DNA of 64,000 nt, taken from Pistricoccus aurantiacus. Lineage in GTDB: Bacteria > Pseudomonadota > Gammaproteobacteria > Pseudomonadales > Halomonadaceae. Of this stretch, positions 11,577 to 20,676 are shown piece by piece. The notes beneath the pieces were generated by a model. It saw nothing but the letters and a program-made list of their open reading frames with translations, made no database searches and was not told where the DNA came from. The translations under genes and the position numbers were made by a program. The DNA is taken from the NCBI RefSeq assembly GCF_007954585.1, contig NZ_CP042382.1:1116001-1180000 (forward strand), read 5' to 3'. Position 1 is the stretch's first letter; each line of letters begins with the position of its first letter.

Positions 11577-11676
11577 CGAACTTGCGGCAGGAATGAGTCG
11601 CAGGTGAAGAGACTGCAAATATGCGTGGTCTCTTTCATTCATCATCATTCAGGCATATTAATCATTGGAGAGACAG

Positions 11677-11946
11677 ATGGCACTGACCGCTGAAAAGAAG
11701 GCCGAAATCGTCAAGGAATACGGCCGTGGTGACAACGACACCGGCTCCCCGGAAGTCCAGGTGGCGCTGCTGAGCGCCAATATCAACGGACTGCAGGATC
11801 ACTTCAAGACCAACAAGCAGGATCACCATTCCCGCCGTGGTCTGATCCGCATGGTCAACCAGCGCCGCAAGCTGCTTGACTACCTCAAGCGCAAGGATTT
11901 CGAGCGCTATCAGTCGTTGATTCAGCGGCTTGGCCTGCGCCGCTAA
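11677..11946 (+). CDS. rpsO: 30S ribosomal protein S15
   Basis: Primary 16S rRNA-binding protein of the platform. At 89 aa the sequence starts [16 protein letters not shown] and contains [13 protein letters not shown] and the [18 protein letters not shown] helix. The start at 11677 follows GGAGAG; an in-frame ATG at 11665 is too close to that motif. The rpsO-pnp order is conserved in enterobacteria and pseudomonads. Confidence 0.97.
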   Translation: MALTAEKKAEIVKEYGRGDNDTGSPEVQVALLSANINGLQDHFKTNKQDHHSRRGLIRMVNQRRKLLDYLKRKDFERYQSLIQRLGLRR

Positions 11947-11988
11947 GACTCTGTTTATGGTCTGCTGCGCAAGCAAGCGACAGCGAAG

Positions 11989-12016
11989 AACGGGTAGCCC
12001 CTCAGGGCTGCCCGTT
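11989..12016 (+). terminator. terminator-like hairpin between rpsO and pnp
   Basis: A 12-bp stem (AACGGGTAGCCC with GGGCTGCCCGTT, one G-T pair) has loop CTCA. The run after it is T-rich but broken (TCGCGTTTC), so termination may be partial. It could also act as an RNase III-type processing hairpin, as known for rpsO-pnp in E. coli. Confidence 0.65.
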
Positions 12017-12123
12017 TCGCGTTTCAAGGGGCGGATACGCTAACCGGAGACCCCGCCGGGCTGGTAGAATGGTCGCCGAGTCAAAACGACCCAAATGTAA
12101 TCGACAAGGTAAAGGAAGTCACC

Positions 12124-14253
12124 GTGAATCCGGTCAAGAAAACATTTCAATACGGTCGCAGCACCGTCACCCTGGAAACCGGGCGTATCGCTCGGCAAGC
12201 CACCGGCGCCGTACAGGTCACCATGGACGATACCGTGGTGCTGTGCACCGTGGTAGGCAAGAAAGAGCTCAAGCCGGGCCAGGATTTCTTTCCTCTCTCC
12301 GTTCACTATCAGGAAAAGACCTATTCCGTCGGCAAGATCCCCGGCGGTTTCTTCAAGCGTGAAGGGCGCCCCACGGAGAAGGAAACCCTGACCTCGCGGC
12401 TGATCGACCGCCCGATTCGTCCGCTGTTTCCCAAGGGCTTCATGAACGAGGTTCAGGTCATCTGTACGGTGCTGTCCGCGGATCGCAACCAGGATCCGGA
12501 TATCGCCGCCATGCTCGGCACCTCCGCGGCGCTGGCCATTTCCGGCCTGCCCTTCAACGGTCCCATCGGCGCCGCCCGGGTGGGATTCGACAATGACAAG
12601 GGCTATTTCCTCAATCCCAGCGTGGAAGAGCTGGCCGGTGCCGAACTGAACATGGTGGTAGCGGGAACGCAAAACGCCGTGCTGATGGTGGAATCCGAAG
12701 CCCAGGAACTCACCGAAGACGAAATGCTCGGTGCGGTGCTTTACGCCCACCAGGAAATGCAGGTGGCGATTCAGGCCGTCAATGAGCTGGTCAAGGAGGC
12801 TGGCAAGCCCAAGTGGGACTGGCAGCCGGCACCGGAAAATACCGCGCTGAAAGAGGCACTGGCCAGCGGTTTCGAATCCAAGGTGGGAGATGCCTACCGC
12901 ATCACCGACAAGATGGATCGTCAGGACGCCATTGCCGCGGCACGTCAGGAGGCCATTGTCCAGCTGGCGGGGGAAGAGGATGGCAGGTTCGACGCGGACG
13001 AGGTCGGCAACGCATTTGCAAGTCTCGAAAAGCGTGTGGTGCGCTCCCGGGTACTTGCCGGGGAGCCACGTATCGACGGTCGCGATCACAAGACCGTACG
13101 GCCTCTGGACATCAGCGTCGGGGTGCTACCCAAGGCCCACGGCTCGGCGTTGTTCACTCGGGGCGAAACCCAGGCCATCGTGATCGCCACCCTGGGTACC
13201 CTGAGGGATTCACAGCTGATTGAATCCCTAGAAGGGGAGCGCAAGGATCGCTTCCTGTTGCACTACAACTTCCCGCCCTACTGCGTGGGCGAGGCGGGTT
13301 TCATGGGTGGCCCCAAGCGTCGCGAGATCGGCCACGGTCGTCTGGCGCGGCGCGGCGTGCAGGCCATGCTGCCTTCCGAAGAAGATTTTCCCTATACGGT
13401 GCGGGTAGTTTCCGAGATCACTGAATCCAACGGCTCGAGTTCCATGGCCTCGGTGTGCGGCACTTCTCTGGCGCTGATGGACGCCGGCGTGCCGCTCAAG
13501 GCGCCGGTAGCGGGCATCGCCATGGGGCTGGTCAAGGACGCAGACAATTTCGCGGTACTGACAGATATTCTCGGTGATGAGGATCATCTGGGGGACATGG
13601 ATTTCAAGGTGGCCGGTACCCAAGACGGTGTAACCGCGCTGCAGATGGATATCAAGATCGAAGGCATCAACGAAGAGATCATGGAAGTTGCTCTTCAGCA
13701 GGCCTTGGAGGCCCGTCTGAGCATTCTCGAGCAGATGAACCAGGTGATCGGCCAGAGTCGTAGCGAAGTCTCCGAGAACGCGCCCTCCATGGCTACCATC
13801 AAGATCGATCCGGAGAAGATTCGCGATGTGATCGGCAAGGGTGGCGCGACCATCCGCAAGATTTGCGAAGACACCGGCGCTTCCATCGACCTGGATGACG
13901 ATGGCACCGTGCGCATCTACGCGGACGACAAGAGTGCCGCCAAGAAAGCCATCGATACGGTGCTGGCGATCACCGCGGAAGCGGAAATCGGCAAGCTGTA
14001 CAAGGGCAAGGTAGTGCGGATCGCCGACTTTGGCGCCTTTGTCAATATCATGCCGGGCACCGACGGCCTGGTGCATATCTCGCAGATTGTGCCGGAGCGG
14101 GTCAATAACGTGCGGGATTTCCTCAACGAAGGCGACGAGGTAGTCGTCAAGGTACTGGATATCGACAATCGTAACCGGGTCAAGCTTTCCATCAAGGAAA
14201 TCTCCCCGGAAGAAAAGGCTACTTTCGAGGCTGAAGAAGTCGAAATTTCATAA
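12124..14253 (+). CDS. pnp: polyribonucleotide nucleotidyltransferase (PNPase)
   Basis: Phosphorolytic 3'-5' exoribonuclease of the degradosome. At 709 aa it has two RNase PH domains ([12 protein letters not shown] in the first; [20 protein letters not shown] and [13 protein letters not shown] in the second), then a KH domain ([12 protein letters not shown] near 561) and an S1 domain ([18 protein letters not shown]). The start is GTG at 12124, with AAGGAAG about 7 bases upstream. A strong terminator follows. Confidence 0.97.
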   Translation: MNPVKKTFQYGRSTVTLETGRIARQATGAVQVTMDDTVVLCTVVGKKELKPGQDFFPLSVHYQEKTYSVGKIPGGFFKREGRPTEKETLTSRLIDRPIRPLFPKGFMNEVQVICTVLSADRNQDPDIAAMLGTSAALAISGLPFNGPIGAARVGFDNDKGYFLNPSVEELAGAELNMVVAGTQNAVLMVESEAQELTEDEMLGAVLYAHQEMQVAIQAVNELVKEAGKPKWDWQPAPENTALKEALASGFESKVGDAYRITDKMDRQDAIAAARQEAIVQLAGEEDGRFDADEVGNAFASLEKRVVRSRVLAGEPRIDGRDHKTVRPLDISVGVLPKAHGSALFTRGETQAIVIATLGTLRDSQLIESLEGERKDRFLLHYNFPPYCVGEAGFMGGPKRREIGHGRLARRGVQAMLPSEEDFPYTVRVVSEITESNGSSSMASVCGTSLALMDAGVPLKAPVAGIAMGLVKDADNFAVLTDILGDEDHLGDMDFKVAGTQDGVTALQMDIKIEGINEEIMEVALQQALEARLSILEQMNQVIGQSRSEVSENAPSMATIKIDPEKIRDVIGKGGATIRKICEDTGASIDLDDDGTVRIYADDKSAAKKAIDTVLAITAEAEIGKLYKGKVVRIADFGAFVNIMPGTDGLVHISQIVPERVNNVRDFLNEGDEVVVKVLDIDNRNRVKLSIKEISPEEKATFEAEEVEIS

Positions 14254-14273
14254 ATTACCTAACGACGAAAGAA

Positions 14274-14301
14274 AACGCCCCCGCAATTTTGCGGGGGCGT
14301 T
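14274..14301. terminator. bidirectional terminator between pnp and the thiolase gene
   Basis: An 11-bp stem (AACGCCCCCGC/GCGGGGGCGTT) with a six-base A/T loop. T-rich tracts follow on both strands (TCTTCTT on plus, TTCTTTC on minus). It lies between convergent genes and can serve both. Confidence 0.9.
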
Positions 14302-14340
14302 CTTCTTATGACGAGCGGCTAGGTTAGCCCAATCGCTTGC

Positions 14341-15525
14341 CTAGTCGCGCTCGATGGCCAGTGCCACACCTTGACCACCACCGATACACAAGGTGGCGAG
14401 ACCCTTCTTGGCGTCGCGCTTGATCATCTCGTGAAGCAGAGTGACCAGCACGCGACAGCCGGAAGCACCGATGGGGTGACCCAGAGCGATGGCACCGCCG
14501 TTGACGTTGATCTTGCTGGTATCCCAACCTAGTTCCTTGTTGACGGAAAGCGCCTGGGCGGCAAAGGCTTCGTTGGCTTCGATCAGATCCAGGTCGTCGA
14601 TGCTCCAGCCGGCTTTTTCCAGGCAGTTGCGTGTGGCCGGCGCGGGACCGATACCCATGATCGCCGGGTCCACCGCCGCGTTGGCGTAGGCCTTGATATG
14701 CGCCAGCGGCTTGAGTCCCAGTTCCTTGGCCTTTTCCGCGGAGCAGATCATGACCACCGCAGCACCGTCGTTGATGGAGGAGGCGTTACCGGCGGTGACG
14801 GTGCCGTCCTTCTTGAAGGCGGGGCGCATGCCGCCGAGTTTTTCCGCGGTAATGCCGGCGCGAGGGCCTTCATCCTTGCTGAAGACGATAGGATCGCCCT
14901 TGCGCTGGGGAATCTCCACCGGCACGATCTCGTCGTCGAAACGACCGGATTCGACGGCCTCGGAGGCCTTCTGCTGAGAGGCGGCAGCGAACTCGTCCAT
15001 TTCCTCGCGGGTGATACCGTATTTTTCCGCCAGGTTTTCCGCGGTGATACCCATGTGATAGTTGTTGAAGCTATCCCACAGACCGTCGTGCACCATGGTA
15101 TCGATGGCTTTCCAGTCACCCATGCGCTGTCCGGTGCGGGAATTGGGCAGAACGTGGGGCGAGGCGGACATGTTTTCCTGACCGCCGGCCAGAATCAGAT
15201 CCGCATCGCCGCAGCGAATCGCCTGAGTGGCCAGGTGAAGTGCCTTGAGCCCGGAGCCGCAGACCTTGTTGATGGTCATGGCGGGTACGCTTTCCGGGAG
15301 CCCTGCCTTGATGACCGATTGACGCGCCGGGTTCTGGCCGACGCCCGCGGTCAAGACCTGCCCCAGTAACACTTCGTCGACCTGATCGCCGGAAACGCCG
15401 GTCGAGGAAAGAATGTCCTTGATGACCAGCGCACCCAGGTCGCTAGCGGGAATACCGGATAGTGCACCGCCAAAGGTGCCGATCGGCGTGCGGCGAGCGG
15501 CGACAATTACTACATCTTGTTGCAT
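14341..15525 (-). CDS. acetyl-CoA C-acetyltransferase (biosynthetic-type thiolase)
   Basis: Condenses two acetyl-CoA to acetoacetyl-CoA or performs the reverse. At 394 aa it has the acylated Cys in [14 protein letters not shown] near residue 90, the His in [14 protein letters not shown], and the second catalytic Cys in [10 protein letters not shown]. The family includes PhaA/AtoB. In a halophile this could feed polyhydroxybutyrate synthesis, but no phaB or phaC lies nearby, so the route is inference and I give no symbol. It follows panD by about 100 bases on the same strand. Confidence 0.93.
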   Translation of the reverse strand: MQQDVVIVAARRTPIGTFGGALSGIPASDLGALVIKDILSSTGVSGDQVDEVLLGQVLTAGVGQNPARQSVIKAGLPESVPAMTINKVCGSGLKALHLATQAIRCGDADLILAGGQENMSASPHVLPNSRTGQRMGDWKAIDTMVHDGLWDSFNNYHMGITAENLAEKYGITREEMDEFAAASQQKASEAVESGRFDDEIVPVEIPQRKGDPIVFSKDEGPRAGITAEKLGGMRPAFKKDGTVTAGNASSINDGAAVVMICSAEKAKELGLKPLAHIKAYANAAVDPAIMGIGPAPATRNCLEKAGWSIDDLDLIEANEAFAAQALSVNKELGWDTSKINVNGGAIALGHPIGASGCRVLVTLLHEMIKRDAKKGLATLCIGGGQGVALAIERD

Positions 15526-15628
15526 GTTTCATTCCTCGAGCGTGAACTGGAATAAACAGCATAGGAGATGTTTGTGCGTTGCGGCAACGGTTCGTCGATA
15601 AACTTTCGAAAAAACCGCCCCGAATCTA

Positions 15629-16009
15629 TCAGGCCAGCTGTACCGGAATGGCGTTGCTGGTATGACTGATGACGTTGCCTTCCTTGAGATAAATCAGAGC
15701 AGGCTGGTGATCCTCGAGTTCGGCTTCACTGTAGTTGGCGTAGCTACAGATGATCACACGATCCTTTTCACTCGCCAGATGAGCGGCGGCGCCATTGACG
15801 GAAATGATCCGCGAGCCTTCTTCCGCGCGAATGGCATAGGTGGTAAAACGCTGTCCGCCTTCCACATTGTAGATCTGGATCTGCTCGTTTTCGCGGATAC
15901 CCGCCAAGTCGAGCAGTTCACCGTCGATGGCGCAGGAGCCTTCGTAGTTGAGAACGGCATGGGTGACGCGGGCCATGTGAAGCTTGGCCTTGAGCATGAT
16001 GGTTTGCAT
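15629..16009 (-). CDS. panD: aspartate 1-decarboxylase precursor
   Basis: Makes beta-alanine for pantothenate. At 126 aa it starts [18 protein letters not shown] and contains YEGSCAID, where cleavage between Gly24 and Ser25 generates the pyruvoyl cofactor. Tyr and Thr residues of the active site (RVIICSY, TYAI) are present. The open frame continues far upstream but overlaps panC; the ATG at 16009 gives the family N-terminus. It ends the panB-panC-panD run, 20 bases after panC. A candidate PanZ-type activator is at 47.4 kb. Confidence 0.96.
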   Translation of the reverse strand: MQTIMLKAKLHMARVTHAVLNYEGSCAIDGELLDLAGIRENEQIQIYNVEGGQRFTTYAIRAEEGSRIISVNGAAAHLASEKDRVIICSYANYSEAELEDHQPALIYLKEGNVISHTSNAIPVQLA

Positions 16010-16029
16010 GAAACTCTTCCTTTCCTGCA

Positions 16030-16881
16030 CTAGCGCGGCAAGCGTGCGGTCAAATTGTCGATCAGGCGAGTTGGGCCCAGTTTTGCTGCGGCGAGTATCA
16101 CTACCTCGCGACTGCTGTCGAGCAGCGGGCCCAAGTCCCCGGCGCGGCGAACCTCCAGGTAGTCGGGGATGAAACCCCGCTCGCGCAACTGTTCGAGAGC
16201 GGCGCCAATGGACTGCGCCACGGGAGCACCTTGTTCCAGCGCTACCTTGAGCGCTTGCAGAGTGCGATAGAGCGCCGGCGCCCTGGCGCGCTGCTCGGCG
16301 TCGAGATAGCCGTTGCGGGAGGATAGCGCCAGGCCATCCTCGGCGCGCACGATGGGAACGCCGACGATTCGGACCGGGAAGTGCAGATCCGCCACCAGTT
16401 GGCGAATCACCGCTAGCTGCTGATAGTCCTTCTCGCCGAAGCAGGCGATATCCGGCTGCACCAGATTGAATAGCAGCGTGACCACCGTGGCGACGCCGTC
16501 GAAGTGCCCTGGCCGGCTGGCGCCGCACAGCCCTTCGCTGATGCCGGGTACGCTGACGCGGGTCAGGCTGTCGAGGCCGCGAGGATAGAGCGTAGCGGTG
16601 CTCGGTGCGAAAAGCAGATCGCAGCCGGCGTTTTCTAGACCCGCTTGATCCTCCGCCAAGGTGCGCGGATAGGCATCCAGATCCTCTCCGAGACCGAACT
16701 GTAGCGGATTGACGAACACCGTCACGACCACCAGATCGGCCTGAGCACGAGCGGCCGTTACCAAGGCCAGGTGTCCCGCGTGAAGGTTGCCCATGGTGGG
16801 CACCAGAGCGATACGCTTCCCTCGATGTCGCGCTTCATTCAAGGCTTGGCGAAGCGCGTCGATCTCATGCAGGGTGCGCAT
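16030..16881 (-). CDS. panC: pantothenate synthetase (pantoate-beta-alanine ligase)
   Basis: ATP-dependent ligation of pantoate to beta-alanine. At 283 aa it shows the nucleotidyl-transferase signature [15 protein letters not shown], the pantoate-binding region [34 protein letters not shown] and the SSRNGYL loop. The start overlaps the panB stop by one base. Confidence 0.96.
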   Translation of the reverse strand: MRTLHEIDALRQALNEARHRGKRIALVPTMGNLHAGHLALVTAARAQADLVVVTVFVNPLQFGLGEDLDAYPRTLAEDQAGLENAGCDLLFAPSTATLYPRGLDSLTRVSVPGISEGLCGASRPGHFDGVATVVTLLFNLVQPDIACFGEKDYQQLAVIRQLVADLHFPVRIVGVPIVRAEDGLALSSRNGYLDAEQRARAPALYRTLQALKVALEQGAPVAQSIGAALEQLRERGFIPDYLEVRRAGDLGPLLDSSREVVILAAAKLGPTRLIDNLTARLPR

Positions 16882-17672
16882 CAGAAGCAGTGCTCCTCGG
16901 CGGGAAAGCGCCTTGCCTTGACGTCTTCATGATAGCGCCGGAAGGCGTCCTGAACGTCCGCGGCGTCTTTCAGGAAATTCTTGACAAAGCGCGGTGAGCG
17001 ACCGGCGCTGACCCCCAGCACGTCGTGCATGACCAGAATCTGTCCGTCCACATCCGGGCCGGCGCCGATGCCGATGACCGGCACCTCCACGGCATTCCTT
17101 ACTGCCTTGCCAAGGCTTGCTGGAACGCATTCGAGCAGGATGACCGAGGCTCCCGCCGCGACCAGGGTGCGAGCGTCCTCGATGATCTGTTCGGCGCGCT
17201 CCAACTCCCGACCCTGCACCTTGTAGCCGCCGAGCTGATACACGGTCTGCGGCGTCAAGCCGAGATGCGCGCAGACCGGTACGCCGCGCCGCGTCAGTTC
17301 GCGGATACCTTCCGCCATCCAGGCTTCGCCTTCCACCTTGATCAACTCGGCGCCCATGCGCATCAGCTCGCCCGCATCCTGCAGCAGTCGCTCAATGCTC
17401 GAGTTGCTCATGAAAGGCAGATCCACCATCAGCAGACTCTGTCCCTTGGCTCTGGCGACACAGCGAGTGTGATAGCGGATATCCGCCAAGGTGACCGGCA
17501 GGGTGCTGGCATGGCCCTGCAGCACCATGCCCAAGGAATCGCCTACCAGCAGAACGTCGATACCGGCTTGACTGGCCGCGTGCGCAAAAGACGCATCATA
17601 GGCGGTGAGACAGCTGAACGTCTCTCCAGCGCGCTTGCATTCCCTGAGCGTGCCCAAGGTAACAGTTTTCAT
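16881..17672 (-). CDS. panB: 3-methyl-2-oxobutanoate hydroxymethyltransferase
   Basis: First step of pantothenate synthesis: transfers a hydroxymethyl group from 5,10-methylene-THF to ketoisovalerate. The ATG at 17672 gives [13 protein letters not shown], the family start, and 263 aa. Motifs are [21 protein letters not shown], the metal-binding Asp/Glu region (IKVEGEAW) and [15 protein letters not shown]. About 160 bases separate it from folK upstream, so it may have its own promoter; I see no clear one. Confidence 0.96.
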   Translation of the reverse strand: MKTVTLGTLRECKRAGETFSCLTAYDASFAHAASQAGIDVLLVGDSLGMVLQGHASTLPVTLADIRYHTRCVARAKGQSLLMVDLPFMSNSSIERLLQDAGELMRMGAELIKVEGEAWMAEGIRELTRRGVPVCAHLGLTPQTVYQLGGYKVQGRELERAEQIIEDARTLVAAGASVILLECVPASLGKAVRNAVEVPVIGIGAGPDVDGQILVMHDVLGVSAGRSPRFVKNFLKDAADVQDAFRRYHEDVKARRFPAEEHCF

Positions 17673-17832
17673 GATGTACGGCCCCCGAACGGTCGTCAGA
17701 CTAGCGTCATTGAAAAGCAGGCCTGGCATAAGCGCAAGGCAGGCCTGCAGGAGACGCCGATTGACGATGGGTTGTTACTTGATGATATGCGAGCGGGTAA
17801 AAAGGTAACGAAAAATTCGCCTAACTTTAGCG

Positions 17833-18324
17833 TCAGGGTAACAGCGGCTGCAAGTCCGACGCACTGAATTGAGCCGCAAGAGAGGAGATTCTTCGTCCAT
17901 CCGGCAGATAAACCTCCCTCGTCAGTTCCGCCAGCGGCAACATGACGAAACTGCGCTGCTGCATATACGGGTGAGGCAAGGTGAGTCGCGGTGTGTTCAT
18001 CACGATATTGTCATACAGCAGCAGATCCAGATCCAGGCTTCGCGGCCCCCAGTGGCGCTTTCGCACGCGCCGGTGACGTTGCTCTAGCGCCTGCAGCTGA
18101 TCGAGCAACGCGAGTGGCGATAAGCGAGTCTCCAGCGCCACTACCGCGTTGACGAAATCGGGCTGATCCTGAGGCCCGACCGGGCGGCTGATATAGCAGC
18201 GAGAAGCACCGGCAAGCCGAGTCAAGGCAATATTATCCAGTTCCTCGATGGCCCGAGTCACCTGAGCTCGCGGATCGTCGAGATTGCTGCCCAGGCCGAC
18301 ATAGGCGCAGGAGGGTAAGCGCAT
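17833..18324 (-). CDS. folK: 2-amino-4-hydroxy-6-hydroxymethyldihydropteridine pyrophosphokinase
   Basis: Pyrophosphorylates the pterin substrate used by FolP. From the ATG at 18324 it is 163 aa, with AYVGLGSNLDDP at the N-terminus and the signature RHWGPRSLDLDLLLYD. LPHPYMQQRSFVMLPLAEL follows. It begins 4 bases after the pcnB stop; the pcnB-folK pair is conserved in gammaproteobacteria. The open frame extends further upstream only in the shadow of pcnB. Confidence 0.95.
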   Translation of the reverse strand: MRLPSCAYVGLGSNLDDPRAQVTRAIEELDNIALTRLAGASRCYISRPVGPQDQPDFVNAVVALETRLSPLALLDQLQALEQRHRRVRKRHWGPRSLDLDLLLYDNIVMNTPRLTLPHPYMQQRSFVMLPLAELTREVYLPDGRRISSLAAQFSASDLQPLLP

Positions 18325-18328
18325 CGTC

Positions 18329-19750
18329 TTAATCCCGAGATTCGTTCTGAGCGCTGGAAGGGGTTTGCGTGCCCCGAGGCTTGCGCTTGCGCTTGCGACG
18401 TTTCTTGGATCGCGCTGTGGCTGTTGGATCTGCATCGACCTTGTCCAGCAGCCGACGCTGCTGGTGCTCGTCAGCCTCCTGGAAGGCGGTCCACCAGTGG
18501 CCCAGTCCCGGGGCCAGTTCGCCGGCCTCCTCGCGCAGCAGCAGAAAATCGTAGGCGGCGCGAAAACGAGGGTGCTCGAGAGTCTGCAGGGCGCGCTTGC
18601 CGCGTCGCGAGGGAAGGCGCTGCTGCAACTCCCAGATCTCGCGCATGGGCATGCTGAAGCGCTTGGGTATCGAGACGTGCTGCAGCTGGCGGGTGATGGC
18701 CTGCTGTGCGGCACTATGCAGGGCGGGAATGACGGGCAAACCCTCCGCTTCCATGCGTGCCCGACGCCGAGTCACCCCCGGCCACAGGAGGGCGCCGATG
18801 AGAAAGGCCGGGGTGACCGGGCGCTCTTCGCGAATTCGCTGGTCCGTATTGTCGAGTGCGCGTTCGAATAACGCCAGCGCCCAAGGCAGCTCGCTGATCG
18901 ACTCTTCCGCTTCGGGAAACAGCATGGCGAACAGGCCGTATTCTCGCAGCAGCCGGAAGGTGGCAAGCGCATGACCAGAGAGAAACAGCTTGAGCACTTC
19001 ATCGAAGAGACGCGCCGGGGGGATCTGCAGAAGCAGCGGGGCAAGGTCGTAGATCGGCTGCCGAGTAGCGGGCTCGATGGTGAAACCTAGCTTGGCGGCG
19101 AAACGCACGGCGCGCAACATGCGCACTGGATCCTCGCGGTAACGAGTCTGGGGGTCGCCGATCAGGCGCAAGGTAGAATTTTCGATATCTCGCGCGCCGC
19201 CGGCCCAGTCGTGGATCGAGAAATCCGCGATGCTGTAGTAGAGCGCGTTGGCGGTGAAGTCCCGGCGCAGCGCGTCTTCCTCGATATTGCCCCAGACGTT
19301 GTCCCGCAGCAGCATGCCGTTTTCGGACCGCTCGGCGATATGCTTGCCATGCTCATCGCTGGGTCGGCCGCGAAAGGTAGTGACCTCGATCACCTCGCGA
19401 CCGAAACGCACATGGACGATGCGAAAGCGGCGCCCGATGATACGCGAATTGCGAAACAGCTCGCGTACCTGATCCGGTGTGGCGTCGGTAGCGACATCGA
19501 AATCCTTGGGAGTCTTGCCCAGCAAGGCATCGCGAATACAGCCGCCCACCAGGTAGGCTTCGAATCCGCCATCCTTCAGGCGATAGAGCACCTTGAGGGC
19601 TGCATCGGAGAAGCACCGCCGAGAGACCTTGTGTTCATCACGGGGAATGATATGCGGCCCCGCCGCGTGGCTGGCACCGCCCTGGCTGTCAAAAAGAGAC
19701 TTCAAGCGTTCACCGGGGGTTTGTAGAAAGCGGATAAATCCTTTGAACAT
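18329..19750 (-). CDS. pcnB: poly(A) polymerase I
   Basis: Adds 3' poly(A) tails that promote RNA decay. At 473 aa the class II nucleotidyltransferase core is visible: YLVGGCIRDALLGKTPKDFD with the catalytic Asp pair, RIVHVRFG, RRDFTANALYY and REDPVRMLRAVRFAAKLGF. The C-terminal tail is Lys/Arg-rich (KKRRKRKRKPRG), as in E. coli PcnB. It lies directly downstream of the sRNA candidate between cbrB and pcnB, as in Pseudomonas. Confidence 0.95.
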   Translation of the reverse strand: MFKGFIRFLQTPGERLKSLFDSQGGASHAAGPHIIPRDEHKVSRRCFSDAALKVLYRLKDGGFEAYLVGGCIRDALLGKTPKDFDVATDATPDQVRELFRNSRIIGRRFRIVHVRFGREVIEVTTFRGRPSDEHGKHIAERSENGMLLRDNVWGNIEEDALRRDFTANALYYSIADFSIHDWAGGARDIENSTLRLIGDPQTRYREDPVRMLRAVRFAAKLGFTIEPATRQPIYDLAPLLLQIPPARLFDEVLKLFLSGHALATFRLLREYGLFAMLFPEAEESISELPWALALFERALDNTDQRIREERPVTPAFLIGALLWPGVTRRRARMEAEGLPVIPALHSAAQQAITRQLQHVSIPKRFSMPMREIWELQQRLPSRRGKRALQTLEHPRFRAAYDFLLLREEAGELAPGLGHWWTAFQEADEHQQRRLLDKVDADPTATARSKKRRKRKRKPRGTQTPSSAQNESRD

Positions 19751-19907
19751 GCAGCGATTAACTCGCTAAGTGAGAAAGCTTCAAGTGTAGTCGAGAGGCG
19801 ACACCTTGGAAACCATTTGTGGCGCTCGGTAACCGGCAACTGCAAGACAGTTGCGGGTCATAAGCATCTTTATAGCCTTGAAGGAGAAAAAGGAGAGGAA
19901 ACGACAA

Positions 19908-20410
19908 AGAGAAAAGGGAGACCGCATGGCCTCCCCCGTTAGGTGACGATACTGCATCCGTGCCGTTGATTTTTCTTCGTGATGGCGCATCGTCTTGAAT
20001 ACGTAACACAGTCATATGACGTATCTTGTCGGTAATGGCTCTTGTCATTGTTCTTGCTTACCAACGTTGGCCGTCTCGTATTCAAGACAATAATCCAACC
20101 ACGACGGTAGCGTTCTACCTCCCTTCGGTGAGTTGTTGTTGTTGCCGAAGGTCTACTTCTCGAAAGTCTACTTGTTCTTGTCGCTTTCCTCGAGTACGTC
20201 GCGTGCAGTCTTCCAGACCTGGAATGTTGTTGTTGTATGGTGTCAAGCGAACGTCGTCCTGAATTATTGTTATAGCCAGACAACTCGCCGGGTTCGATAG
20301 GATTGTTGTTGTTTTATCGATTTCAGACTCGGATGCAGATTGTTGCTGTTATTGATTGCGCTTGTTACTCGCGATATCCAAGTGATAGGTCTGGGTGTTG
20401 TTTTTCTTGA
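19908..20410 (-). ncRNA. crcZ: CrcZ-type Hfq/Crc-sequestering small RNA candidate
   Basis: This fills most of the 925-base gene-free stretch between cbrB and pcnB. Read on the minus strand it starts about 12 bases after a sigma-54-type promoter, ends at a strong terminator, and is roughly 500 bases long. It contains eight AANAANAA clusters. Their plus-strand TTNTTNTT positions are 20398-20405, 20303-20315, 20264-20271, 20227-20234, 20172-20179, 20133-20143, 20048-20055 and 19970-19977. Such CA motifs are the Hfq/Crc-binding sites of Pseudomonas CrcZ, which occupies the same cbrB-pcnB gap and is about 400 bases. No convincing ORF is present. Function is inferred from position, promoter and motifs. 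Confidence 0.8.
19916..19935 (-). terminator. rho-independent terminator of the CrcZ-type RNA
   Basis: On the minus strand an 8-bp stem GGGAGGCC/GGTCTCCC (one G-T pair) with loop ATGC is followed by TTTTCTCTTT. It defines the 3' end of the RNA and isolates it from pcnB, which starts about 165 bases further on. Confidence 0.85.
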
Positions 20411-20419
20411 TGTATATGT

Positions 20420-20435
20420 TGCACCAGCCATGCCA
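20420..20435 (-). promoter_or_regulatory. sigma-54-type promoter of the CrcZ-type RNA
   Basis: The minus strand reads TGGCAT-N5-GTGCA against the consensus TGGCAC-N5-TTGCA. The invariant GG at -24 and GC at -12 are correctly spaced. The predicted start is near 20409. The neighbouring CbrB is a sigma-54 activator, as its GAFTGA motif shows. Confidence 0.75.
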
Positions 20436-20490
20436 ATTCATAAAAAAATCATATACAACATGGGTTTATAAACTTTCGAGAAAGGTTTTT

Positions 20491-20585
20491 CTAATGCGAC
20501 GCAGATAAGTGTTACCCGTGGATCGCTTATTTGCGCGGATAAATGTGTGGGACGGTAACACTTGGCGCATTAGCACAAGTGTCAT
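20491..20585 (-). promoter_or_regulatory. candidate CbrB upstream activating sequence
   Basis: A nested inverted repeat has outer arms CTAATGCG (20491-20498) and CGCATTAG (20566-20573) and inner arms AAGTGTTACC (20507-20516) and GGTAACACTT (20554-20563). A third half-site AAGTGTCA is at 20577-20584. The centre is about 120 bases upstream of the predicted start, typical for an enhancer-binding protein. TGTTAC/GTAACA arms are, as I recall, the reported CbrB core in Pseudomonas, but there with a shorter spacer than the 39 bases here. Confidence 0.6.
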
Positions 20586-20676
20586 GCAGGATCTGAGGAC
20601 TCAGCCAGCGTTTCACCAGAGTCTAGACCATGGTCGCATTCAGTGGGCAATAAATGAAAAAAATAAAGGAGCAGCG

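Noticed and set aside
20026-20262. Frame of 78 aa within the cbrB-pcnB gap
   Set aside because: Low-complexity product (repeated Cys/Ser/Arg) produced by the TTNTTNTT runs; no ribosome-binding site.
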